Assembly: GCF_000313135.1 (NCBI RefSeq)
Contig: NW_004457702.1
Location: forward strand, 798,001 to 862,000
Direction: 5' to 3'
Length of the DNA stretch: 64,000 bases
Source of the DNA: Acanthamoeba castellanii str. Neff
Lineage: Eukaryota; Discosea; Longamoebia; Acanthamoebidae
The notes under the pieces: generated by a model
Database searches by the model: none
What the model was told of the DNA's origin: nothing
What the model saw: only the letters and a program-made list of their open reading frames with translations
Translations under genes and position numbers: made by a program
Shown: positions 54,390 through 64,000 of the stretch, piece by piece
Layout of the letters: the number at the start of each line of letters is the position of its first letter
Position numbering within the stretch: position 1 is the stretch's first letter

Positions 54390-55959
54390 CGCGCGGTGGT
54401 GTGTGGTGCGTGCGTGTGCGGTGGTGTGTGCGGTGCGTGCGTACTGCTGAGGAGGCGGTCGACGTCTTCCGAGCCGAGCTTCACCCGCGGCGCGCCCGGC
54501 GCGAAGTGGAACAGGAACGGCGCGAAGCCCAGTCGCACGAGCGCGTGCCACACGCTGAGGAACGCGCGCGTGCCGGTGAAGTCGCGCCCCGGCGAGACCT
54601 CGATGCGCGGGATGTAGTAGACGGGCGCCAGGAAGCGCACGCCCACGACCCGCTCGCGGTGGTGCGCCATCGTGGCCGACAGGGCGTCGATGTTGAAGTT
54701 GATCGTGTTGCTGCAGAACACGACGTCGGGCTGGGCGGCGAAGTGGCGGTCGAGCTGCTGCATCACGCCCTGCTTCACCCTGAGGTCCTCGACGATGGCC
54801 TACATCGGGGCGTAATGATCAGTTGTGTGCGTGTCGTGTGTGTGTGTGTGTGTGGTTGTTACCTCGAATACGAATTGGATGGGCGGAAGTGCATCGAGGA
54901 AGGTGTCCAGTTCGGCATGCTCGCAGGGATGGATGCGGCTGATCGAATGCGCGAGGTCTGCTTGCGACATGAGCGGCTCATCTTCTTTCTGTTCGTCAAT
55001 TACAATGGTAAGTGAACACCATCAGCATCACACGACACGACACACACGCCACACACACGAGCGAACCTTGGCGAAGAGGGAAACGAGGCCGCCTTCGCGG
55101 CCGGTTTCGAGGTAGCCCTTGCGCGCGGCCAGGTGGACGTTGTGCGCCAGCAGCGGGTCGCGGTCGTACAGGTACACCACGCACCCGCGCCGCGCCAGCT
55201 CGCCCGCGATCGCCGAACCCATGAAGCCCGCGCCCAGCACCAGCACCGTCGTCCGCTCCTGCGCGTCGCCGTAGCCATGGCCGCCGCGCTCGTGACGGTG
55301 GTGGTGGTCCACCCGATGGCCGCGCTCGCGATCGACCGGGCTGGCGGCGCGATCGAACCCGCCACGGCCTCGAAAGCCTTGCGCGCCGCGCTCGCCGCCG
55401 CCGCGCTCGTCGTTGTGGTGATGGCCGCGTCCGCCACCGCCGTGGTGGCCTTCGTAGCGCTCGCCGCCGCGCTCGTGGTGGCGTTCGGCCTGGTGGTGGC
55501 CGCCGCGGTGGCCTTCGTGGCGCTCGCCACCGCGCTCGTGGTGGTGATGGCCGCGTCCGCCACCGCCGTGGTGGCCTTCGTGGCGGTCGGACTGGTGGTG
55601 GTGGTGGCCGCCTTCGTGGCCGCGAGCGCCGCGGCCAGGGCTGTGGTCTTCGGGGCCGCCGTGGCCGTGGGGCCTGGGTGCTCCGCCGCGGTGGTGGTGG
55701 CGGTCTTCGCCTTCGCCACTACCGGGGTGGTGATGGTGCTGGTGGTGGGGCCGGGTGAAGTCTTCTTCTCTTCCGCGTGGTCTGTCTCCTCCTCTCCCTC
55801 GCCCCCTGCTCTCACCAAGAGATGATCTAGTGTATTTCGAGCGTAAATGAATGAATGAATGGCATTTATTATAAATCAAATGTGCAAAAAGGCAGCGAGA
55901 TGGTGGGAAGAATGAGAAAGTTGAAGTTGTTGTTACCGTGGTCCTCTAGGTTGTTCCAT
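53213..55959 (-). CDS. Rossmann (HCDH-like), zinc-finger-like and RING fusion protein
   Basis: Eight exons: 55937-55959, 55067-55826, 54863-54988, 54445-54799, 54189-54327, 53963-54095, 53425-53795, 53213-53297. Every junction keeps phase, giving 663 residues from MEQPRGPRSSLG. Residues about 20-190 are His/Gly/Arg repeats (HHGGGGRGHHHHERGG type). From about 200 comes a 3-hydroxyacyl-CoA-dehydrogenase-like NAD domain: VLVLGAGFMGSAIAGELARR, then IQFVFEAIVEDLRVKQ, then CSNTINFNIDALS and VVGVRFLAPVYYIPRIEV. The catalytic His of the family (GLHFFNP) is Arg here. Three motifs follow, C-x4/5-C-x7-H-x5-H, starting at Cys 439, 490 and 514; they resemble PBZ or CCHH fingers. A RING (612-650, CIVC...CPIC) ends at KMFFA. 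The RING is of the type found at the end of IAP-like ubiquitin ligases. I know no protein with this combination. The overall function is unknown. Confidence 0.85.
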
Positions 55960-56312
55960 TGGTCTTTGTAAATCCAGAGATTGCGATCGGTTGTAGTTAG
56001 TGCCTCCGCCGGCGTATTATTGAATACAATCTCCCCTTTGCCCCTTCCAAAAACTCTTCTCTTTCTCGTTTGCTGAATCCGAACTTATATTTTTATGCTG
56101 AAGTATTTTATTTTCTGAATTTCTCCTTTTCCGATTTATTTCATGAAATAAATCGCTAATTATACTAATTATAATAATAATGTTGTTGTATTCAAATACG
56201 CAGATACAGTCGCCAACGCAAGTGGCAGGCATCGTCCCCTTCTTCCTCAACCTTCCCTCTTCCTTCTTCTTCTTCTTCTTTTGTCCCCTTCCCCTCTTGA
56301 TGGCCTCTCTTC
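55960..56312. other. Region between the myosin 3' end and the RING-fusion gene
   Basis: Sequence 56040-56200 is AT-rich (ATAATAATAATG) and 56230-56290 is a TTC-rich pyrimidine tract on the plus strand. It holds the fusion gene's promoter side. No gene seen. Confidence 0.5.
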
Positions 56313-59300
56313 TTAGAAGAGCCGCCTGGCCTGGACGATCGTGGTTCCGGTCTTCTTCTTGAGGGCGACGAGCGCCTTCACGTGCTCCTGGAACACCTTG
56401 TGGAGGATCGTGCCCTGCAAAGTACACACATATGTTTAGTGTGACCGCACACGCACGCACACGCGACACACGCACACACGCGACACGCACACGGTCTCCA
56501 AGGAAGGAACGAGGAACGTACCTCGTTGGTGTAGAAGACGAGGCGCGTGGGGTTCATGAGCGAACCGACGACCACACCGAACTCGGTTTCCGACGACGCC
56601 CAGTTGGCGATCTTGTTGAACGGGTACGACTCCACGGGCGCCTGCGGTCACATTCGAGCGCGGGCGCGTCAGTGCCATCGACCAGAGAGAAAACAGAAGA
56701 AGAAGAAGAAGAAGAAGAAGAGGTGGTGGTGGTGAGAGCGTACCACGTCTGGTGGCGAGAGGACGTGGAAACCGTTGCCGTCGACCGCGAGCATTACCGT
56801 AACCTTGCCGTTCTCTTGTATCCTCTGTTGATCATAATTAGATGGCGCGCAAGCACACGACACGCACGACACATGATCGAGGCGTGGTGGGGTGAGGACG
56901 CACCGTGGCGTTGAAGCAGCACGCGCCGTAGAGGCTCCACTGTCGAACGACCTCGAGGTACTTCTGCTCGGCCTGGGCGGCGGTGAGGCTCTTGTCCTTG
57001 TCGGCGTGCTTACGGATCGCCTCCGCCCACTTCTCGGCACTCTTGGCGCTCACGAATTGCACCGGAATGTACTCGCGAATCTTTCTCCTGTGTGTGCGTC
57101 GTGCGTGTCGTGTGTTGTGTGTCGTGTGCCGTGTGCCGTGTCGTGTGTGTCGTGTGTTGTGTGAGCGCCGGGCATTGAATGAAAACATGGAGTGGCCGGG
57201 GGCACATACGCGATTTCGTCCCAGTTGATCTCGCCGTCGTGCTTCATGCGGAGCTGCATGGCGGCCAGAAGGGCAGCGTCGTCCTCGGAGACCAGGTGGC
57301 GGCCGGTGACGACCTGGCCGATGGCCTGGTGGCACAGCAGGTGCGTCGCGGTGGGGTCGCGCGGCTCGCCCCGCTTGTTGAGCAGCACGTAGCGGTGGAA
57401 CGAGAACTGGATGGGGATGTCGGGGTGCTCCTTCTCCCACCCGGCGATCACGTCCATGATGTTCACCGAATCGTCCAGCGGCTCTCCCACCTCTGTAATA
57501 AGAATACAGTATAATCAAATAAATAAATAAATAAATGATAATTGATAAGCATGGATTGAAAAGAAAATAATAAATAAATAAAATAATGTGGAGGGCGTAC
57601 CGCCATCGAATCGGGTCTCGGGGGTCTTCTCGCCGTAGTGGGCGAAGAGCTTCCACTCGGGCGAGACGACGTTGAGCTTGAGCTCCTTGGTGAGCTGCCC
57701 GAAGAGCTCCCTCACGGTGCCGGCCATATCGGCCTTGACCACCTGGATCGTGCCGTCCATCATGCCCACGGGGATGTCGACCAGCTTACCCACCTGCGCG
57801 TACTCCACCGGTCAGCACCACACACACACGACACACACGACACACACGACACACACACACAATGATCTGTGCCAGCGCGCGTACCCTGACGGATTCGAAC
57901 TCGAACGACGATGTGGCGAATTTGCGGTTGCCGTGCCTCTTGATGCGGCCCAGGTTGATAAGCGCAGCCCTGGCGAGCCTGCCGATGTCGGCTCTCGGCT
58001 CATCGTCGTTCACGTGCTTGGGCACCACCGCGAACTTGGCCAGCAGAGCCTGCGCACGCCAAGCGGGTTTAGTGTGTGCGTCTTGTGTGTGTCGTGCGCG
58101 TGTGTTGTGTGTGTGCCGTGAAGCGCACCTGAAGGTAGGGCAGCAGCTCTCTGCCGGGCTGGTAGAGACCGCACATGATGGCCAGGATCTCCCAGCCGTG
58201 CAACAGGCTCGACCTGATCGCGAACAAGGTGGAAACGGCGCGTGAGATGACTGCGGCAGGCAAAGGAAGAGGCGGTGGGCGGTGCGAAACGCACTCGAAC
58301 GCGTTGTCGGTGATCTGCTTGATGATCTGGCAGAAGATCTCGTCGCGCAGCTTGCCGTTCTCAATGCCGGTGTCGCCGATCTGGCGCATCAGCTGCCACA
58401 AGAGCGACTTTTTCGTCGACGGGAAGTCACCCTGGTGAAGGAAAACACGAACACACACACCCACACAACACACACACACACACACACACACAACGCACGA
58501 CACAACGTACGACACGCGCGAGTCAGACTGGAGTTGGTGGGGCCAAGGCTCGGGAGGTGAGGAGCAGGGGCGACGTACCATGTACTTCATGATGTTCAGG
58601 AAGGTCTCCTTGGCCGCCTTCCAGTCCTGGGGCTCGATCGACTTGAGCAGCGGTTGGCTGATCGGGTTGCCGGTCCACGCGATCTCCTTCTCCATCTCCA
58701 GCATCTTCTTCTTCTTGCGCAGCGTACCTTATAGCGAGACCAAAAACATACTCTCATGGTGAGCGTGTGTCGTGTGTCTCGTGTCGTGTGTCGTGCGTTG
58801 CATGTACCGGTGATGAGCTCGCTGTTGAAGTACTCCTGCGCGAAGCGAAGCATCGGGAAGTCGGCCGTGGGGTCGTCCTTGGACGCCGCCGGACCCGTTC
58901 CACCCGTCACCACTGCATAGGGGGGGGAAATATTTCGGATTCCTCGAGGGTGAGCCACCGCGCTCGACATACCACACATGCCTCGTTTGTGGGTGAGAGG
59001 CGCAGCGCGTACCGCGGGGTCGGGAGACCGGGTCGGCGGTGGGCATGACCGCGGGCTCGAACACCCCGCGGGCGTGTGTCTTGCCCGCCTGGATGTTGGT
59101 CCGCACGCGGGTCATCGAGTTGGAATTGGAGGCGCCCGCCTTGCCCGCGGCGCTGCCGATGCCCATGCCCAGTGCGATGAGCGCGCCGCCGGGCCGCGAG
59201 ATCGTGGTCCCGGTGACCGACGCGAAGATGTCCGCCTCGCCGTTGCCCGCCGCGGCGCCCGACGCCCCGCTACCGGCCGACGTCGACCCCACCTTCTGTC

Positions 59301-62300
59301 GCAACTGTGTGTGGCACAATCATTCATTGGTGAGAAAGGAAAATCAAGGAAAACAGATAAGAAAAAGGCTGGATAAGTGGAGGAGTAGGAGTACCCGAAT
59401 GCTGCCGGACTTGGAGACGTCGTACTGGGGCTTGGAATCTGGCGGCAGGATCAGGATCTCGACCATGTTGGCCGGGAAGAGACCGCTCTGTCCGTTCACC
59501 TCACCGGTCCACCAGCCCTGCACACGCGAGCGCGATTATGTGAGCTCTTCCGCGCACACGACGCGCAACACACAACATACGCATGACACGACACACGACA
59601 CAGAGAAAATGTGGGACACCAAAGCGTACGTTGGCGTCCTTCTTGGTGACGCTGATGATTTCGTCCTTCTTGAAGCCGAGCAACCGGTCGTCGGTGACCT
59701 CATAGTCGGAGAGCGCCTTGGCGTGCGTGGAATCCTCCCGCAAATAGTATACATAGTCCTCAATTACGGACACGATCTCGATACCCTGGGGTGGTGCGAT
59801 ACATTCCTCCAAGTAAGCGGAATTCATTGAATGCCACACACACACATGCACACGGCACACGGCACACGGCACACGGCACACGCACACGGCACACGCACAC
59901 ATGCACCAGCATTTACTTGGAGGGCGTACCGATTGTGTGATCACCTCGAGAGACCTGTGCGTGCCGCCATCGCCTTCGTCGACCACCAGCCTCACGCCCT
60001 TGCTCGTGTAGCCGTATTCGGTGATCTGGTTGAAGTAGATGCTCGCCGCAAAGACCGAGCTGACGGGCATGTGCGTGTCCTTGTTCAACATCCGAATGCC
60101 ACCAATCCCGATTACCATGTCCTGTTGCGTGTTGCGTGTTGCGTGTTGCGTGGTGTGTGTGTCGTGTGTCGTGTGCCGGTGTGCCGGTGTGTCGGTGTGT
60201 CGTGTGTGTCGTGTGAGACGAGTGTGGCGCTTCGCACTCACATATAGTATGGTGTGGGTGGGGCACCATGGAGGTGGACTCGTTGAGGGCGAATCCAAAC
60301 TGCTCCGGGTTGGAAGGCTTGACGGGGAAAACGGAGTGACCGTACAGGGGCAACTGGCAACGATCGAGAAAAGAGGTGAGAAAAGTAACAAGAAAAAGAA
60401 AAAGGCGACTGCAAACAACAACAACACGTACGTTGGTGGCGAGGCGGAGGCAGGCGGCCATGGCCTCCGGCTTGCTGTTGAACTTGGCCTTCTTGGCGCA
60501 CTCGACGTATTCGGTCTTGATGGCCTCGACCCACTCGTCCTCCGTCCTCTTGCTGTGCTCGTGCGCGGGGATCATTCCCATCACCAATTGCCTGCAACAC
60601 GACACACACGACACGCGACACGCAGTTGTGAGTGTGTGAGTGTGTGAGTGTGTGTGTGTGTGTGTGGTGTATGATGACAGCTAAGAATTGGATGGTGAGG
60701 GCGCCAACGCACTTGATGTTGGGTACGCCCCAATCGAAGTCCTCGCCGTGCTCTGCGTGAATTGAAAGAGCGAGCATCTGGACCAAGAGCTCCGTGTCGC
60801 TGCAGGGTACTTGACCTACGCACACGCGGCCGTGTTAGCGCAACGTGTGTCGTGTGTGTGTGCGGCGCGTGTCGTGCGCTGTGTGCCGTGTGACGTGTGC
60901 GGCGCGTGTGAGAGAGTCATGTGTGTACCCTTTCGGATGGCACCCACGAACTGGTAGTAGTCGAGCGTGTTCTCTACAGAGTCCTCGGAGACGTAGGTCG
61001 GGTCGAGATGCAGCTTCTTCTTGAAGACCAGCCTGAAGTCCTCCCACTTGCCCTTGTTCTGCTCCAGGAAGCGCTCGGCCTTGGCCAAGATGTCCGAAAT
61101 GTACTCCAGCGGTGTCATGCTCCGCTCTGTATTCGTGTTGTGTGTCGTGTGTCGTGTGCGTGTCGTGTGTCGTGTGCGCGTGCGTGTGCGCGTGCGTGTG
61201 CGTGTGTTAGTAGCACGAACACGGCCAAGGTGACCCCGCGTCTCTGGTCGGGCGAGGAGGGCGTACCAAGATTCCACTTGTCGTAGGTCTCGTAGAGGGC
61301 GAACTCGGTCGGGTCGTCCAGGTGGATCTTGAAGCAGACCATGGAGAACACCTCGCAGGCGCTCGACATCGGATCAATCTCGACCTGGCACGTGGCCCCG
61401 TCCAGCATGTGCACCGTGACCTCCATCGGTTTCAGCGCCTGTGAATGTCGCCGTGTGTGTGTGTGTGTGTGTCGCCGTGTGCGTGTGTCGTGGGTTAGTA
61501 ACGTGCGAGGGAATCACTGGCTGGACAGCAAGCGCACGTACCCTGTTAGCGTCCAACTCGACGGTGGAGGGAGGGAACGTGCGCGGGCGCGCGAAGACGT
61601 CGACGATCAGGCGGCGCAGCTTGAGGAGCGAGTACTTGGCGCAGTCCTCGAACCCGGGGGTGTTCTCGGCCAGCATGAGGTAGGCGGTCACCACCTTGAG
61701 CAGCTTGGCCGTGGGCGAGAACAGGCCACAGCAGGCCGCCATCGCCTCCCAGCCTCGCGTGGTGCTCATCCTACATATATATATATATATATCTTTTAGG
61801 TCAGGCATTTGAACAATGCTATCAAGAATGCGGGCCTGGACCGGGGGCGTACCGGTCGGGATTGTTGGCGATCTGCTTCATGAGCAGGCAGAAGATCTCG
61901 TCGCGCAGATCAAAGTGGCGCAGGCCGTAGACGAAGATATCGCGCAGGGCGGCGTAGCCCTTGTCGGTCTTGGTGTCCATGTAGGCTGTGAGCTTCTTGA
62001 AGATGTGGAGGGCCTCCGTGCGCATTTTGGCATCCGTGTAGGGGTGCAGCGTATCATCCGCTTTCTGCCCCGTTTCAAACACACTCCGTTATTTGCGTGT
62101 TGCGTGTTGCACGAGCAGTGGGCCTGAAGGGGTGGCGCGTGCCTTTTGGTAGGACACCAGCTGGCTCAGCGAAGGCGACTGCTTCTTCCTGATGGTGAAA
62201 CGACGCTTCGCGCTCTGGGTCTGGATTGGCGGTCCAACAGCGGCGCGTCAGATTCCAGCACGCTCACCACACGACACACGACGCACCGCACATGCACGAG

Positions 62301-64000
62301 CACACACACACACTACCTGGAAATGCTGCGTGGCGTAGTCGATGAACAGGTGCTGCGCGATCTCCGAGCGGTCGTTGAGGATCTTGCCCGGTTCCTTCTT
62401 ACTGCTCACCAAAAGGGGGGAAGGAAAAAAGTCAACAATTGTCAACTCAACCGCAATGTGGTCGTCGCAGCTGTTTGACTCCCGTGGTGGGTGCGTGCGG
62501 GTGGGTACTTGAGCACGAGCTCGGGTCGGAACTGCATGGGTTGCGTGCCGGAGGTGCGCTTGGGAATGAGGATGAAGGACTTGCGCAGCGTGTCGATGCG
62601 CCGGCGCATGGAGACCGGCGACGCCGCCTCACCATCCGACGACCCTGTTGCGTTGATCGCCCAACCCCCGAACGGTTAGTGTCATTCGCCTATGTGTGTG
62701 CGTGTGTGTGCACGTGTGTGTGTGTGCGTGTGCGTGCGCGTGTGCGTGTGCGGTACCTCCGACTTCGTTGTCCGAGTCCTTGAAAGAGCGGCCTCGCTTC
62801 CGTCCCTCGAGGCCCTCCTTCTCCTTGCCCTTGCCCTTGTCCTTCTTGGCCTTCTTCTTCCGCTTTTCGGAGTCGCTGCCGATGAAGGAGCCCTTCCTCC
62901 TCTCGGGGTCGCTGCCGATCAGGGAGCCCCGCCGGTTGCTGGGGCTGCCGGCGCCGGAGCTCTCAAAGTCGCTGAACGAGCCGCGGCGCGGCGAGCGGTC
63001 CGGGTGGAGCAGGTTGTTGGACGCTACGGCCAGCGTGGCCACGTCGCGGGGCAGGGGCGGCAAGGCGGCGGACTCCACGGGCGGGTTCTTGAGGCGCTCC
63101 TCGGCCTCGGCGGCGGCCCGGCGCTGGGCCTCCTCCTCGTCGAGCCGCGCCTGCTCGGCCCGGCGGGCCTCCTCCTCCGCGCGCTTGCGGGCCTCCTCCT
63201 CCTCGGCCAGCAGCTTCAGGCGCTCCTCCTTGGCCATCTTGGCTAGCAGCTCCTCGCGCTGCCGGGCCTCCTCCTCCTTGCGCTTGCGCTCTTCCTCGAG
63301 CCGGATGCGCTCCTCCTCCTCCCGGCGCTTACGCTCCTCCTCCTCCCGACGCCGCCTCTCCTCCTCCTCCCGGCGCTTGCGCTCCTCCTCCTCGCGCTTC
63401 TTCTGGAGCGCGATCAGGAAGGCCTTGCGGGCGATCTTCATCCGCGTGAACGACTGGAGCAGCACCGTGGCCGACCTCAGACTCAGGAAGCGCCTGCGCG
63501 CGCTCCAGCGTCGAGCCACTGCGCGCATGTGCGTGTGCGGTGGTGCGTGTGCGTGACGTCAGCAGAGTTGGCAACAGCGTGGAGCGGAAGATGGAGTTGT
63601 GAGGCCGTACCGGTCTGGGCCACGATGACGGAGATACGGTACTGGAGGTAGTAGTTGCGCACGACAATCATACGCCACCACGACTGAATGGAGACCACGC
63701 GCGACGTGATGCACTGGTTGCGCAACAACTCGAGAGCGTTGTTCTGGACAAGGAGAAGAAGAATGTGAGCATCCGCATGTTACCGTTCATGTGTGCACGT
63801 GTGTCGTGTGTGGTGTGTGTCGTGTGTGTCGTATGGTCGTATGTGTCGTGTGTGGTGTGTGTCGTGTGTGTCGTGTGTGTCGTGTGTGGTGTGTGTCGTA
63901 TGGTCGTATGTGTCGTGTGTGTCGTGTGTGTCGTGTGTGTCGTGTGTGTTGAACATACCTGAGATTCCTTGAGGAAGACCTTGGTCATGCCGATCTGCCA
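56313..64000 (-). CDS. Myosin VII-like unconventional myosin, neck and tail (partial)
   Basis: The frame enters from the right edge with WQIGMTKVFLKESQ, the end of a myosin motor, so the head lies outside. The neck has IQ-like segments (SIQSWWRMIVVRNYYLQYR, LLQSFTRMKIARKAFL), then a run of about 110 residues of E/R/K-rich sequence (RKREEEERKR type), likely a single alpha-helix lever. The tail order is MyTH4 (RTEALHIFKKLTAYM, LRDEIFCLLMKQIANNP), then FERM (VTVHMLDGATCQVEIDP, WEDFRLVFKKKLHL). An SH3 follows (VTDDRLLGFKKDEIISV, GWWTGEVNGQSGLFPANMVE), then a second MyTH4 (KLRDEIFCQIIKQITDN) and a second FERM ending ALVALKKKTGTTIVQARRLF. MyTH4-FERM-SH3-MyTH4-FERM is the class VII layout. Such myosins act in filopodia, adhesion and phagocytosis. 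More than 20 exons are present. The stop is at 56313-56315. Confidence 0.93.

Noticed and set aside
55133..55825. Ala/Val-rich plus-strand frame of 230 codons
   Set aside because: Antisense of the His/Gly/Arg repeats and the GAGFMG Rossmann loop of the fusion gene, which joins in phase to seven other exons.
53213..55959. Two separate genes (a dehydrogenase and a RING protein) wrongly joined
   Set aside because: Every exon border between the parts has a usable GT donor and AG acceptor in matching phase, and no stop or promoter-like stretch is seen between them. Transcript data could still overturn this.

Overview
The window looks like nuclear DNA of a free-living amoebozoan, most probably Acanthamoeba. 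Genes are GC-rich and densely packed on both strands. They carry many short GT-AG introns, often with GTACG-type donors, filled with CA/GT and CACGACAC-type microsatellites. The gene set fits as well: a myosin VII-like MyTH4-FERM myosin, Miro, a Rab32-type GTPase, a GT60 (Skp1-type) GlcNAc-transferase, Ras and Rho exchange factors and GCPW-type ankyrin repeats. No bacterial operon, CRISPR array, tRNA or rRNA gene was seen.

Layout. 0-12 kb: 5'-most part of a secreted protein (left edge), COA3-like assembly factor, a cytochrome P450 with a roughly 415-residue insert, a type I membrane protein, an AT-richer stretch with an unrecognised minus-strand gene, and a truncated SNF2-helicase fragment. 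12-24 kb: WDR74/Nsa1-like ribosome-assembly protein with an acidic and RGG tail, then two TRK/TrkH-family potassium transporters arranged tail to tail. 24-31 kb: RhoGEF, Rab32-like GTPase, ribosomal protein L19 with a long Ala/Lys tail, and SERP1/RAMP4. 31-42 kb: F-box-like ankyrin protein, GT60 glycosyltransferase, RAD17 clamp loader and Miro. 42-56 kb: V-ATPase subunit a, RasGEF, diphosphomevalonate decarboxylase, and a fusion gene joining a dehydrogenase-type Rossmann domain, zinc-finger-like motifs and a RING. 56-64 kb: the tail and neck of a myosin whose motor lies beyond the right edge.

Most genes are independent housekeeping, membrane-traffic or cytoskeletal functions. Possible functional neighbours are the GT60 enzyme (its Dictyostelium relative modifies Skp1) with the adjacent F-box-like ankyrin gene, and the tail-to-tail potassium transporters. 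The most unusual object is the gene at 53213-55959. Its eight exons join in a single consistent frame of 663 codons. They encode a His/Gly/Arg-rich repeat region, a 3-hydroxyacyl-CoA-dehydrogenase-like NAD-binding domain that has lost its catalytic His, three C-x4/5-C-x7-H-x5-H motifs, and a C-terminal RING. Exon joins given below were worked out by hand from splice sites and reading phase. Where a full exon list is given, the total length is divisible by three. Two runs of N (32769-32828, 52140-52160) mark assembly gaps inside introns.
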